DNA of 64,000 nucleotides from BOG-1112 sp964635325 (GTDB lineage: Bacteria > Bdellovibrionota_B > Oligoflexia > Oligoflexales > Bog-1112). Position 1 is the stretch's first letter. Each line of letters starts with the position of its first letter. Position numbers and translations under genes: made by a program. Below the pieces are notes generated by a model. It was not told where the DNA came from. It ran no database searches and saw only the letters and a program-made list of their open reading frames with translations. Positions 6,645-16,130 of the stretch are shown here, one piece after another. The DNA lies in the NCBI GenBank assembly GCA_964635325.1, contig CAZWOL010000004.1, positions 1 to 64,000 of the forward strand. Direction: 5' to 3'.

Positions 6645-7337
6645 TCAATCCTCATCAATAGTCGTATTGGAATGAGTCCATGACCTAACAGAATCTTTGA
6701 TTGATGAAGCATACCATGTGTAAGTACTTGCGGAAGCTTTTGCAAGACCGCTACCTCCTGCAATACCTTCGAAAGCAGCAGAGCGAGTGTTTTCCCAAGT
6801 CCAACTTTTTTCGAAATGCATTGCTAAGATAGAATCGAGCGTTTCTATAGCAACAAGCGCTCCAGCAAAACCGGTGTAGTTTCCATTGTTGTAGAGAGTG
6901 TCGATACTTGCACCCCAGTATTCATAGAGACCAGCATTGATGGCACCGCGTAGCCTCTTTGTTGCCAAGAGCTTGTCACTAAGATCTGGACCACCGAGTA
7001 TGTAAGCTCTAGATCCGTACTTGAGAGCTCCCCCTATGGTTCCACATACGAAAGTGTTGAAATAGAGATTGGAGCCCCCATTGGAGTAATCTTTGCAGGT
7101 CTTGCGAAAGCTGTAACCACTGACAGCTGCCGCAAAATAAACTGGAATACTCTTCCATGGCATCAGCCCTAAGAGAGCCATATAGCTGAGACCTTCGGCA
7201 TCTAGTAGAGTTGCTTCTGCAATGGCATCAGGTAGGGTGTTGAGAAAGCTCTTTGAGATTGATTTTTCTGGCTCACTAGAAGAAGGAGCAAGGCCTGCTA
7301 AACCTCCGAGCAATAAAATTTCTAGAATAAACGGCAT
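6645..7337 (-). CDS. Gly/Ala-rich membrane-associated protein, unknown
   Basis: 230 residues from the ATG at 7337, which has GGAG 6 bases before it; a TTG at 7349 is possible but poorer. The N-terminus MPFILEILLLGGLAGLA is hydrophobic, and several further small-residue-rich segments follow (FVCGTIGGALKYGSRA, FAGALVAIETL, GIAGGSGLAKASAS). It could be a membrane or pore-forming protein, or an exported protein. No known domain is recognised. It has its own upstream region and no operon partner. Confidence 0.55.
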   Translation of the reverse strand: MPFILEILLLGGLAGLAPSSSEPEKSISKSFLNTLPDAIAEATLLDAEGLSYMALLGLMPWKSIPVYFAAAVSGYSFRKTCKDYSNGGSNLYFNTFVCGTIGGALKYGSRAYILGGPDLSDKLLATKRLRGAINAGLYEYWGASIDTLYNNGNYTGFAGALVAIETLDSILAMHFEKSWTWENTRSAAFEGIAGGSGLAKASASTYTWYASSIKDSVRSWTHSNTTIDED

Positions 7338-7528
7338 CGAAAACTCCAAATTTTTAAGTACGTCTATGGAATAGAACGAAGTACCTCGATATTGGCCAGT
7401 CGGTCAATGTTTTTCTTCAGTGTGATGTAAATATTTGTTTTGTTAGACAAAAAATTCAGCTTCACTCTGAAGCCAGTGCTGCAACACAGTCAAGCAAAGT
7501 GATGACAAAAGAAAATTTGCGTGGAGTT

Positions 7529-8281
7529 CTAGGACTGAGAAACTGCAACATCATGCAGTGAGTAGAAACCTGGCTCTTGTTTTAGCAACCACTCACCTAG
7601 AGCCAAAGCTCCTTTAGCAAAAAGATCACGAGAGAAAGCCCGGTGACTGAGGGTAAACTCTTCTGCTTCACCTAGAAAGCGAATGCTGTGCTCTCCAAAA
7701 ACTCCTCCACCTCGAGTTACCGAGATGCCAATCTCTCCACTTTTGCGTTTTTCGGTACGATTCGTTACTAAAGTTGAATCCGGTAAAGCCTGATGAAGCG
7801 CATCCGCAAGGAATAGTGTGGTTCCGCTTGGTGAATCCGCTTTGTGTCGATGATGGCACTCTTCTATCTCGATATCAAAGTCTGCTTTTACAGCAAAGCC
7901 AGCAACAGCCAGAGCACATTTCATCAACATCATGATTCCGATACTTGTGTTCGGTGCAAGAAGTACTGAAACTCCGTTTTCAGACACACGTGCCCAAGCA
8001 TCTTTTTGAGTTTTGCTGAGCCCAGTCGCACAAACTAATAACTTGGCTCTTGTGGAAATTTTTTGGATTGCCTCACAAAGCCGTTGGCTTCCCTCAGATG
8101 AAGAAAAATCAATGACAATGTCGGCTTTTTTTAAACCAGACTCTAATTCCTCGGAACCTGTCGAACGATGACTTCCACCAACTAAAACCCAATCCGAACT
8201 CTTTTCAATTTCAGCTTCTAACAAACGTCCTACGCGTCCTGAAATCCCGTGGATCCAAACTTTTTTCTTCATGCGACTCAC
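7529..8281 (-). CDS. dapB: 4-hydroxy-tetrahydrodipicolinate reductase
   Basis: DapB reduces 4-hydroxy-tetrahydrodipicolinate with NAD(P)H in the diaminopimelate/lysine pathway. The 250-residue length fits. The N-terminal nucleotide-binding loop is GISGRVGRLL. The family signature around the catalytic His, EECHHRHKADSPSGTT, is intact. The GTG at 8281 overlaps the dapA stop (GTGA); an ATG three codons on (8272) is an alternative. It is the last gene of a run with dapA. Confidence 0.95.
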   Translation of the reverse strand: MSRMKKKVWIHGISGRVGRLLEAEIEKSSDWVLVGGSHRSTGSEELESGLKKADIVIDFSSSEGSQRLCEAIQKISTRAKLLVCATGLSKTQKDAWARVSENGVSVLLAPNTSIGIMMLMKCALAVAGFAVKADFDIEIEECHHRHKADSPSGTTLFLADALHQALPDSTLVTNRTEKRKSGEIGISVTRGGGVFGEHSIRFLGEAEEFTLSHRAFSRDLFAKGALALGEWLLKQEPGFYSLHDVAVSQS

Positions 8282-9180
8282 AGATTATATTCCTTCAACT
8301 CGTCTTTGGCCTTGCTAACGAGATCATTGACGAGTTTTTTGTTGCTAACACTTAAAGGAGCAAGCGGTGCACGTAGATGTGATCCTGATAGCTTAAGGTG
8401 CTCCAGAGCCGCTTTTAGAGGAATAGGATTGGATTCGCAGTAGAGATTTTTATTGATAGGACTGAGTATGCGATGCAGAGTCTTTACGGTCTGCATATCC
8501 CCGTTCCAAAAAGCTTGTGTAATCTTGACCCATGCTTTGGGGAAAATATTGGAAATAACACTAATGACACCACGGCCTCCGTAGACCAAACTTCCCAAAA
8601 AAGTTAGGTCATCTCCAGAGAGATAATTTGCATCTGAGGTCAAAACAGCTTCTGAGAATAAAGCGAGATCTCCACTCGCTTCTTTTACCGCTTCGATATA
8701 AGGAAATTTGCAAAGTTCACTCAACATGCTTGGATCAAGACGCTGTGCCGTACGACCAGGAACATGATAGAGACAAAGAGGCACTCTGGCTTTTTCACCG
8801 ATACTTGAAAAATGCAGCTTGAGCCCTGCTAAGTTAGGTTTGCTATAAGGAGGTGTGACAACAAGTAAGCAGTCGACTCCAGCATCTTCATACAGACGTG
8901 CGAGCTCTACACAGTGAGCTGTGTCATTGCTCCCAACTCCTCCCATGATGCGCAAATCTTTGGAGAGTGTTGCTCGAGCTTTTTTTACCAGAGCAAGTTT
9001 TTCAGTCACGCTAAGCGTCGCACCTTCACCCGTGCTGCCAGCAACGACGATACCGTCGATACCTGCTTCTTTTTGAAAGTGAAGCATGCGTTCCCATGCT
9101 GTGTAATCTATCGAACCATCTTGGTGAAAAGGTGTTGCAAGCGCTGTCCATACACCTTCGATTTTATTTTGAGCTGCCAT
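8278..9180 (-). CDS. dapA: 4-hydroxy-tetrahydrodipicolinate synthase
   Basis: DapA condenses pyruvate with aspartate semialdehyde. 300 residues, TIM-barrel aldolase family. Visible features are the GSTGEGATLS phosphate/substrate loop, the catalytic Tyr region (LCLYHVPGRTAQ) and the Schiff-base Lys in EAVKEASGDL. The start overlaps the end of the upstream lyase-like/lipoprotein frame by 17 bases. The product feeds meso-DAP for peptidoglycan, consistent with the Mpl/LdcA recycling genes nearby. Confidence 0.96.
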   Translation of the reverse strand: MAAQNKIEGVWTALATPFHQDGSIDYTAWERMLHFQKEAGIDGIVVAGSTGEGATLSVTEKLALVKKARATLSKDLRIMGGVGSNDTAHCVELARLYEDAGVDCLLVVTPPYSKPNLAGLKLHFSSIGEKARVPLCLYHVPGRTAQRLDPSMLSELCKFPYIEAVKEASGDLALFSEAVLTSDANYLSGDDLTFLGSLVYGGRGVISVISNIFPKAWVKITQAFWNGDMQTVKTLHRILSPINKNLYCESNPIPLKAALEHLKLSGSHLRAPLAPLSVSNKKLVNDLVSKAKDELKEYNL

Positions 9181-9358
9181 CCTGCTTTCCTTCTTTTAAT
9201 GTCATATCATCGTTTTCTTCTGTAGTTTCGGAGCTGAGTGGAGAGTCTCTAAAGACAATTGCAGGTGCTGCTTCAAGAACCTCGCTATGAGGATTGGTTT
9301 TTACACCACATCCCGTCAGCAGAGAAGCTATCGTTAGTGATTGCACGGAGCGCAACAT
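9164..9358 (-). CDS. Nested LptM-like small lipoprotein
   Basis: An in-frame ATG at 9358 within the lyase-like frame has AAGGA 9 bases upstream. It would give a 64-residue protein with a short signal and the lipobox LTGC followed by GVK, like LptM/YifL, which also has LTGCGLK and lies by lysA/dapF or argH genes. The tail is acidic and disordered. Separate translation from this site would place a lipoprotein in the envelope; as part of the long frame the lipobox would be buried. Both are possible. Confidence 0.45.
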   Translation of the reverse strand: MLRSVQSLTIASLLTGCGVKTNPHSEVLEAAPAIVFRDSPLSSETTEENDDMTLKEGKQDGSSK

Positions 9359-10552
9359 GGTTTGGAATCCTTGCTCTAAATTTTCAAGACCGCTGAGAGT
9401 TTTTGATTTTTCCTTGGAATAGCAATGACTCAAGTTTAAATCTTGAGTGAATTTTTGAAAGCGCGCTAATATTTCACCATTTAAAGAGGGATGTATTTTG
9501 GTTGCTTCTGCTGCGATAAGATCTTTAGGGTGAATGGAATTATGTCGGCAATAGCTAAAAAATTTGTCGACCAAGTCTTCTGCTGTTTTTGCAGAAAGTC
9601 CGCTTCTCATTGCTTCAAAACTAAGACGAGCCTTGAGATCGTCAAGCGTTTCGAGCTCAACCTTGATGTTTCCTGTATTGTTCAAGTAGCTTTTGGTTAG
9701 TGCTTCCAAAGTCTCAGAGCCCTGATGTAGCAATGAAATGAGCCGTCTTCGTCGAAGTTCCAAAAATAGAAAAGAGCTGGATGAAGACAGCTTAATGGAT
9801 TCAATTTGGTAGATGAGGGCACGCAAACTTTCGCAGAGAAAATTCGTCTGCTGTGAATCTGAATCAGAACCGTTATATAAACGATCAGCATGGAAACTCT
9901 CTAAGCAGTTTAGAAAGTGGTCGCATTCGATCATAAATTGACGTCTTCGAACATCGAGGGTGCTTTTGTAAAAACTACTGCGCTCTAGCTTTGCAAAACC
10001 TAGATGGTTGCAAAGATCTTCATCGATGCTATGAGCTTCTTCAAAAGGATCAAAAATATGCGCAGGAACCCAAGGGGCCGATTCTAGCTCTTGAATAGAT
10101 ACACAAAAATTTAGGACTATTTGCGCTAGATCCATCAGGCTTTGAGAATAAAGTCGGCTTTCTCTAAAGAAACCATTCTGCGTAAGTACGACCGTCCCAT
10201 TGAAGTGCATTTTAGCTTTGTTGATAAGGTCCAAACCCCATTTGGAGAGTATTTCGATCCAGGAGTGTAAATAGGGTCGCCAGGTATGGTGCAACAGATT
10301 TAGAGCAAGTCCATTTGCTCCATAAGCTTGGTGTAACAAAGCGAGAATTCGGTCGTTCTCATCAAACAAAACCTGAACAGGTGAGTTTTGTAAATGCAGA
10401 GCTTTTATGCTTTCGCGGAAACGTTGAATATCCGCTTCGGAGATAAGATGGGCTTTTTCGAGAACCCCCCCAGCACTAGCGATAAAGCCTAATGCCAAGT
10501 TGGTATCCACTCTTTGAACAGTAGGGTCGAGGGGGGCATCCAAACTCATCAA
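9164..10552 (-). CDS. Argininosuccinate-lyase-like pseudoenzyme with C-terminal lipoprotein-like tail
   Basis: 462 residues. The N-terminus (DTNLALGFIASAGGVLEKAH..ISEADIQRF) and a later segment (SGLSAKTAEDLVDKFFSYCR) resemble the first and last domains of argininosuccinate lyase. The catalytic GSSxMPQKKNP loop is absent: the middle reads KLSSSSSFLFLELRRRRL. It is therefore probably inactive as a lyase. The last 64 residues restart with MLRSVQSLTIASLLTGCGVK, a lipoprotein signal in the same frame. A GGAGG sits 6 bases before the start. In many proteobacteria argH, lptM and lysine-pathway genes are neighbours, which explains the order here. Whether one or two proteins are made is open. Confidence 0.55.
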   Translation of the reverse strand: MMSLDAPLDPTVQRVDTNLALGFIASAGGVLEKAHLISEADIQRFRESIKALHLQNSPVQVLFDENDRILALLHQAYGANGLALNLLHHTWRPYLHSWIEILSKWGLDLINKAKMHFNGTVVLTQNGFFRESRLYSQSLMDLAQIVLNFCVSIQELESAPWVPAHIFDPFEEAHSIDEDLCNHLGFAKLERSSFYKSTLDVRRRQFMIECDHFLNCLESFHADRLYNGSDSDSQQTNFLCESLRALIYQIESIKLSSSSSFLFLELRRRRLISLLHQGSETLEALTKSYLNNTGNIKVELETLDDLKARLSFEAMRSGLSAKTAEDLVDKFFSYCRHNSIHPKDLIAAEATKIHPSLNGEILARFQKFTQDLNLSHCYSKEKSKTLSGLENLEQGFQTMLRSVQSLTIASLLTGCGVKTNPHSEVLEAAPAIVFRDSPLSSETTEENDDMTLKEGKQDGSSK

Positions 10553-10574
10553 ATCCTCCGAACGAACAGGAAGT

Positions 10575-12170
10575 TTAGAAGTTGTAGGCGATGTAAGCTT
10601 GCATCAGGTAGCTAGTGACTGGGTTTTGATTTTCCTGAGTTTTCCAAGCTTTGCCGGGCAGCAAGGCAGCTCCAGCAGCACCAACATCTATGTCATTGCT
10701 AAAGGTTTTCCAGTAGCGAATGTCGAGTTCGTAACCAAGACCTTTACCGTAATAGCCGATCGGTTTTTGATCTATGTTTTTGTAGTATGCGGAGACGGCG
10801 TCTGATGGGCCTTGCGCAAGAAATGCGGTGATGACTTTAGATTCTAGGTTGCCATAGTCTTTGTTTTCGAAGCGATAGCCAAGACCATAAACCTGTGCGT
10901 TCATGACTCGTCTAGGATCAAAGATGCCTTGGACTGAGATATTATCGATTTCAGAACGACCGTTAAAAAGAATGAGAGCAGGTCTAAAGTTTGCGTTCAT
11001 AGCAAAGGCTCGTGCGTTTTCATCACGTTTGCTAAATGCTATGTCACTGTTGCTATCTAAGTCTTTGTAGTAACCTTGCTGATCACCAGGCGCCACAGCA
11101 TAGTCTAAAAATGCAATATGTCGGCTGCCAGGACCTGCTACATTGGGTTGGAAAGTTGTCGGAGAAGAACCTGAGACTAACCAATCTATGCTACCTGCAA
11201 AAGCAATTGCATTGACGCGGTTGGTTGCAATATCTCCATTCGAAGCATCGGCAGCACCACCGAGTGCTTGGAAGTTTGGATCTGATGTTTTGCCAAGACG
11301 GAAAATAAATTCGTTACGAAAGGCTATGCGAGAAAAATATAATGCAAGATAAAGATCAGCAATCGATACATCTGTATTTGTTCCACCGTTATTGACAGAT
11401 CCAGATTCGATTTTTGCTGCATAAATACCAATTTGCTTGTTGAAAGTGCTGTTCGCATGACTTTTGCGATCATCCAATTCAATACTGAAATAGTATTGGT
11501 CAACATCGTCTTTAGGGTTGGACGGACCGGATGTTAAAGACAGTCCAGGATCTTTACGAACAAGAGATCCAGTCTCAGCGAGTTTATCGTAGCCAACAGA
11601 AAAACCAAGATCTTGAAACTTTTGCAAATTGACATTGCAGTTAACTCCATCGTAAATCGATGAAGTCGAACTGAATGGACGCTTGCCAGAATCCATGAAC
11701 ATTCCTAGACCCCAGTCACGACTGCGTCGGCCGGCCTCTAAAATGCAAAGATCAAATGCATATCGCAAATACACCTGTGTGACTTTGGGTGTTAGCCATT
11801 GATAGCCAGGCTCAGTGGTGCTCTGATTTTTTATATCGCAACTTTCAGAGTTTCCTGAGCAGCCACTTGGAACCGCTGTATCACCAAGGTAGGCATCTCG
11901 AGGCTTGTCGAATAAACGAAATTCAACAAAGAGACTTGCAGTGTCACCTGTGCGCGCCTCACCGAGTAAGCGAAAGCTTTGGTCCCATGCCTGATGCAGA
12001 CCCTTATCAGGAGCAGCTGCTGGATTTGTGAGTGTGACTCCACGGATAGCGTAGTGTCCAGATCCGTCTAAAAATAGGGCCGAAGCTGTTGAAGAATAAA
12101 ATGTAGCAGCACCAAGAAGACAGGATGCAATTTTAAGTCGCTTGCTATTCAATAGGCGATGAATAATCAT
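10575..12170 (-). CDS. Outer-membrane beta-barrel protein with signal peptide
   Basis: 531 residues. The signal peptide (IASCLLGAATFYSSTASA) is followed by many short alternating strands with aromatic girdles (YYFSIELDD, ALYFSRIAFRNEFIFRLGK), and the protein ends MQAYIAYNF with the terminal aromatic residue used by the Bam machinery. It is likely a porin or transport barrel; the substrate is unknown. It lies 22 bases upstream of the lyase-like gene and 29 bases after rny, so it may be part of a longer transcript. AAGGA precedes the start. Confidence 0.75.
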   Translation of the reverse strand: MIIHRLLNSKRLKIASCLLGAATFYSSTASALFLDGSGHYAIRGVTLTNPAAAPDKGLHQAWDQSFRLLGEARTGDTASLFVEFRLFDKPRDAYLGDTAVPSGCSGNSESCDIKNQSTTEPGYQWLTPKVTQVYLRYAFDLCILEAGRRSRDWGLGMFMDSGKRPFSSTSSIYDGVNCNVNLQKFQDLGFSVGYDKLAETGSLVRKDPGLSLTSGPSNPKDDVDQYYFSIELDDRKSHANSTFNKQIGIYAAKIESGSVNNGGTNTDVSIADLYLALYFSRIAFRNEFIFRLGKTSDPNFQALGGAADASNGDIATNRVNAIAFAGSIDWLVSGSSPTTFQPNVAGPGSRHIAFLDYAVAPGDQQGYYKDLDSNSDIAFSKRDENARAFAMNANFRPALILFNGRSEIDNISVQGIFDPRRVMNAQVYGLGYRFENKDYGNLESKVITAFLAQGPSDAVSAYYKNIDQKPIGYYGKGLGYELDIRYWKTFSNDIDVGAAGAALLPGKAWKTQENQNPVTSYLMQAYIAYNF

Positions 12171-12199
12171 GAGAATCCTTCAATTCAATAAACTATAGG

Positions 12200-13768
12200 T
12201 TAGCTTGCATACTCGACAAATTTGTTTTCCTTCAAAACTGTGACCCGAATTTGACCGGGGAAGGTCAACTCTTTGCGCAGCTTTGTCGCAAGAGCGTACG
12301 ATAAGTCACGTACGTCATCATCACTCGTTAGCTCAGGCACAACGAGTGCTCGTATCTCGCGACCCGCCTGTAATACAAAGGAGTTTTCGACTCCCTTAGA
12401 ACCCCTGACGAGTGTTTCCATATCTTCAAGCCTCTTGACATAAGTGGCAAGTGTTTCCTTACGTGCTCCAGGTCTTTTGGTAGAAAGAACATTTGCCGCA
12501 CTTAAAATGACCGTTAAAGATGAAGCTACCAGGAGTGGATCTTTATGATGAGATCGAATGGCTTCTGCTATGCTATCGCTTTCACCATATTTTTTGACGA
12601 TCTGTGCGCCAACCTCTGCATGGTGGCCTTCGACTTCTTGATCAAGTGCTTTGCCAATGTCATGCAGTAGGCCCGCTCGTTTAGCTTTTTTAATATCTAA
12701 ATTAAGTTCAGCAGCGATAATTCCGCATATATGAGCGGTTTCAATGCTATGCTGCAGAACAGACTGAAGTCCTGCTGTGCGAAAGCGTAATTTGCCGAGC
12801 AAATTTATAAGTTCAGGGTGTAGGTCTGTGATGCCTACATCAAAAGCAGCTTGTTCTCCATACTCTTTAGTCATGGAGTCAAATTCTCGTTCGATACGAC
12901 TTGCTGTTTCTTCTATGCGGGCGGGGTGTATGCGTCCATCTGCTATTAGGCGTTCTAGAGTAATTTTAGCAATTTCGCGACGTATTGGGTTGAAGCACGA
13001 AATGATGACAGCTTCAGGTGTGTCATCAATAATAAGATCTACGCCTGTAGCTTGCTCAATCGCTCGAATGTTGCGACCCTCACGTCCGATGATGCGTCCT
13101 TTCATTTCTTCATTGGGAAGAGATACGACTGTGACGGTTGCATCGTTGACATACTCACCAGCCATGCGTTGAACAGCTAGGCTTATAATCTCGATAGCTT
13201 TGTTATTGGCATCACGATGAGCATCTTGCTCTAGGGTTCGAACGATTTTTTGGACTTCTTTGCGAGCGTCATCTTCGAGAAGTTGAACAAGCTCCTTTCG
13301 AGCCTCTTCAGCAGATTGGTTGGCCACTCGCTCTAACATTTTCTGATTTTTTTCGATGAGCAATTCGCTCTCAGCAATGAGGCGAATGTTTCTTTTTTCT
13401 TCTTGCTCTAGTTTTTTTTCTTTGTTTTCGAGGTTTTTCTCTCGTAGATCAAGGGAGCTTAGTCTATTTGTGAGAGTGATTTCTCGTTCTTTGATTTTCT
13501 TTTCAAGCTTGGAAATCTCATCTTTGCGCTTCTTGGCTTCATCTTCAAAAAGTTTTTTGCGTCGACGAGAATCCTCTTTGGATTCGCTGAGAGCTAACTT
13601 TACAATTTGATCAGCTTCCTTGCGAGCTTCTTCCAAAATTTTCTGGGATTCCTTCTGAACATGTTCAAACGATATTGCCAGTTTTTTTCGATGCAAGAAA
13701 ACGCCAAAAAACATAATGCCGATCAAAAGCCCGACCGCCACAATTAATATCGTTTCCATTAAATTCAC
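12200..13768 (-). CDS. rny: Ribonuclease Y
   Basis: RNase Y is a membrane-anchored endoribonuclease that starts mRNA decay. 522 residues, near the usual 520. An N-terminal membrane segment (about 6-25) leads into a long charged coiled coil (30-200). The KH domain has its GREG loop at 228-231, and the HD domain has AGLLHDIGKALD with H369/D370. The likely start is GTG (13768) with GGGGAT before it; an ATG three codons in is spaced too far. A second, diverged paralog lies at 42.5-44.1 kb. Confidence 0.96.
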   Translation of the reverse strand: MNLMETILIVAVGLLIGIMFFGVFLHRKKLAISFEHVQKESQKILEEARKEADQIVKLALSESKEDSRRRKKLFEDEAKKRKDEISKLEKKIKEREITLTNRLSSLDLREKNLENKEKKLEQEEKRNIRLIAESELLIEKNQKMLERVANQSAEEARKELVQLLEDDARKEVQKIVRTLEQDAHRDANNKAIEIISLAVQRMAGEYVNDATVTVVSLPNEEMKGRIIGREGRNIRAIEQATGVDLIIDDTPEAVIISCFNPIRREIAKITLERLIADGRIHPARIEETASRIEREFDSMTKEYGEQAAFDVGITDLHPELINLLGKLRFRTAGLQSVLQHSIETAHICGIIAAELNLDIKKAKRAGLLHDIGKALDQEVEGHHAEVGAQIVKKYGESDSIAEAIRSHHKDPLLVASSLTVILSAANVLSTKRPGARKETLATYVKRLEDMETLVRGSKGVENSFVLQAGREIRALVVPELTSDDDVRDLSYALATKLRKELTFPGQIRVTVLKENKFVEYAS

Positions 13769-14062
13769 ATTGATCCCCTATTCAGCGACTCTTCGACAAA
13801 CCTATCCTGCAGAGCGTGAGTTTGCAATCGCGGAACACATCCCCGTCTTCTTGTATGGTTTATGGCGAGCATTCGCTAGGTTCCATCGAACCAATACGAT
13901 AGCTGCGTCCTGCCCTTCTGTTGTCAGGCAAAACCTAGGCAATGCAGATGCGAACCGCAAAGTTCAAAAACCACTACTGCGAGTAAATAACATGGATGTA
14001 AAAAAGTAGGAAATTTAAAGCTCACAGAGGATCTTGAGCTTTGCGGGAGCCTAGGAGGGGAC
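13769..14062. other. Intergenic region upstream of rny
   Basis: About 290 bases between rny and the end of pal. It must hold the rny promoter on the minus strand and may hold the end of the pal transcript. A frame reads across it on the plus strand but looks like chance. I see no strong hairpin or promoter. Confidence 0.4.
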
Positions 14063-14557
14063 CTATTTCGCTAACTGGAACTCAGCTCGGCGATTTTTCT
14101 TCCAAGCTTCTTCGTTGCTGCCAGTGTCAACAGGTTGTTCTTTTCCGTAGCTTACGGTTGTGATTTTGCTTTCAGCAACACCCATTTGAACCATCATGCC
14201 TTTAACAGCATCTGCACGTCGTGAACCGAGTGCGAGGTTGTACTGAGTTGTTCCACGAGCGTCAGTATGACCAGCGATTTGAACAGTGGCTGAACCATTT
14301 TTCAGGAATTCAGACATGTTGACGATTTGGCCATGGTAGCTGTCGTCGATTGCAGAGCTATCGAAAGCAAAGTGGATTGGAGTGAAGTTTTTGGCAGCTT
14401 CTGCAGCCATAGCTTCATCATGAGAAACCGCAGCATCATGTGCTGTTGCTTCTGTCGCCACAGGAGCTTTCAAAGACTCTTCGTCTTTAGTACAAGCGGA
14501 AACGATGAGGGATGCGAACAAGAACGCGAACAAACCTTTTTTAGACTTTAAAAACAT
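14063..14557 (-). CDS. pal: Peptidoglycan-associated lipoprotein (Pal/OmpA C-terminal)
   Basis: 164 residues. The lipoprotein signal ends SLIVSAC (Cys22), followed by an Ala/Glu-rich linker and an OmpA-like domain from about 60. The meso-DAP-binding pattern NMSEFL..., GHTDARGTTQYNLALGSRRA and the final KKNRRAEFQ are typical of Pal. It anchors the outer membrane to peptidoglycan, usually with the Tol complex. No tol genes are adjacent here, so the symbol rests on sequence. A strong AAGGAG precedes the ATG. Confidence 0.88.
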   Translation of the reverse strand: MFLKSKKGLFAFLFASLIVSACTKDEESLKAPVATEATAHDAAVSHDEAMAAEAAKNFTPIHFAFDSSAIDDSYHGQIVNMSEFLKNGSATVQIAGHTDARGTTQYNLALGSRRADAVKGMMVQMGVAESKITTVSYGKEQPVDTGSNEEAWKKNRRAEFQLAK

Positions 14558-14684
14558 GTCATTCTCCTTAAAATTGAGCGTTTCTACGGTGCGTAACTGG
14601 AACGACTATTTCAGAAGAAATTAAAGAAGACAACAACGACTTACATCCCTATCGCAGAGGCATCTTAACTTACTGAAACCTTGA

Positions 14685-16130
14685 TCATTCATTCTTTTGC
14701 AGGTGCTGAACCAACTGCCGGGGCAGACCTGCGAAATCACCGCAGCTTAAAAATACCAGCACATCTCTAGCACGCAAGTTCTTTGTTAGCCATTCGTAAA
14801 GAGAGTTGAAAGAACTAAATGCGATGGCGTGATCGCCGATGCTTGAACTTAGCCGAGCCGTATTCATTCGTTCGGCTTCAGGTATGCGATTGTCGACGGG
14901 GCTGGGAGCGATGAGCACTTGATCAGCAGAGCCTAGGGCGGATACGTATTCTTTCTCGAACACATTACGGCGGGAGCTAGCATTCTTTGGCTCGAATGCG
15001 ACTACAAGTCTGCGTTTTGTGTCCATGGTACGGAAATTTTCCAGGACATTTTTGACTGCTGTAGGGTGGTGGGCAAAGTCGATGTAAATATCAATTCCGT
15101 CGCGGCATGCTATCGTATCAAAACGCTTACGAACACCACGGAACTCTGCAATTGCATTTACGATTAGATCGGGTTGTGGAGTTTTTAGTTTTTTTGCATG
15201 CACAAGGCGTTCAAGGCAGCTCAAAACTTGCGCGATGTTTGCAAAGTTGTAAGTGCCCGGCAGTGTTGTTCGGATGAGCAGCTCGCCCCAAAGCTGGGTA
15301 TGAACACGAGCCTGCCATAATTTTGAGCCCGCATCGTAGACAGGTTTTTCGAGCAGGTGAACATCCGCTTGGTCTGAACCTGCGAGTGAGCTGCTGGAGA
15401 CTTTGTTGGTCCATCCGCGTTCTTCCAAAAGTTCTCGTACGCCCGGGTCACTGAGGTTGGCTATGACGCATTTAGGGTCGGAAATAAGATCGAGCAATTT
15501 ATGGAAAGTAGCTTTGACGGCATCGAAGTCTTTGAAAATATCAGCATGGTCGAATTCAAGATTGTTGAGGATGATAAAACTCGGGCGATAGTGAAGGAAC
15601 TTGGAGCCCTTATCGAAAAAAGCCGTATCGTATTCATCCCCTTCAATCACAAAGAACGACCCTTGCCCATGTTGAAAGGCACGTGGGAGGTTATGAGGCT
15701 CTCCTCCAACAAGGTAGCTTGGTTGTGCTCCAAGCTCCTCCAGCATATATGCAAGAAGAGCCGTGGTTGTCGTCTTCCCATGGGTTCCGCAGACCACAAG
15801 ATTTGTCGTTGATTTGAGGAAAAAATCGCTGAGAAATTGAGGATAGCTTGTGTATCTGCAGTTGTGCTCCAAAATTGTAGCAACTTCGCTATGGGTACGG
15901 GACATAGAATTCCCGATGATAAATAAAGCCTCGCGATGCTGTTCTATATTTGTAGCAGAGTATGGTGTGTTCACAGGGATTGCGAGTTCTTCTAGAACCT
16001 CCGAGGATGGAGGGTATAGGTTTTGATCGCTACCTCCAACATCAAAGCCTGCAGATTTAGCTAGACCTGCAACCGAACTCATTCCTATGCCACCGATGCC
16101 GACAAAATAGAGAGGAGGATGTGCTGACAT
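14685..16130 (-). CDS. mpl: UDP-MurNAc:tripeptide ligase (murein peptide ligase)
   Basis: Mpl joins recycled L-Ala-D-Glu-meso-DAP to UDP-MurNAc. 481 residues of the Mur ligase family: N-terminal GIGGIGMSSVAGL, ATP-binding GTHGKTTTTALL, and EGDEYDTAFFDKGSKFLHY, which separates Mpl from MurC. The C-terminal domain has DFAHHPTAV. It begins directly after the ldcA stop (TAAATG) with GGAG inside ldcA, so the two are co-translated. Together they form a short cytoplasmic peptidoglycan-recycling unit. Confidence 0.93.
   Translation of the reverse strand: MSAHPPLYFVGIGGIGMSSVAGLAKSAGFDVGGSDQNLYPPSSEVLEELAIPVNTPYSATNIEQHREALFIIGNSMSRTHSEVATILEHNCRYTSYPQFLSDFFLKSTTNLVVCGTHGKTTTTALLAYMLEELGAQPSYLVGGEPHNLPRAFQHGQGSFFVIEGDEYDTAFFDKGSKFLHYRPSFIILNNLEFDHADIFKDFDAVKATFHKLLDLISDPKCVIANLSDPGVRELLEERGWTNKVSSSSLAGSDQADVHLLEKPVYDAGSKLWQARVHTQLWGELLIRTTLPGTYNFANIAQVLSCLERLVHAKKLKTPQPDLIVNAIAEFRGVRKRFDTIACRDGIDIYIDFAHHPTAVKNVLENFRTMDTKRRLVVAFEPKNASSRRNVFEKEYVSALGSADQVLIAPSPVDNRIPEAERMNTARLSSSIGDHAIAFSSFNSLYEWLTKNLRARDVLVFLSCGDFAGLPRQLVQHLQKNE

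Noticed and set aside
13716..14009. Plus-strand frame of 97 codons upstream of rny
   Set aside because: Overlaps the rny start, has no ribosome site, and its composition is unlike neighbouring genes; read as the rny upstream region.
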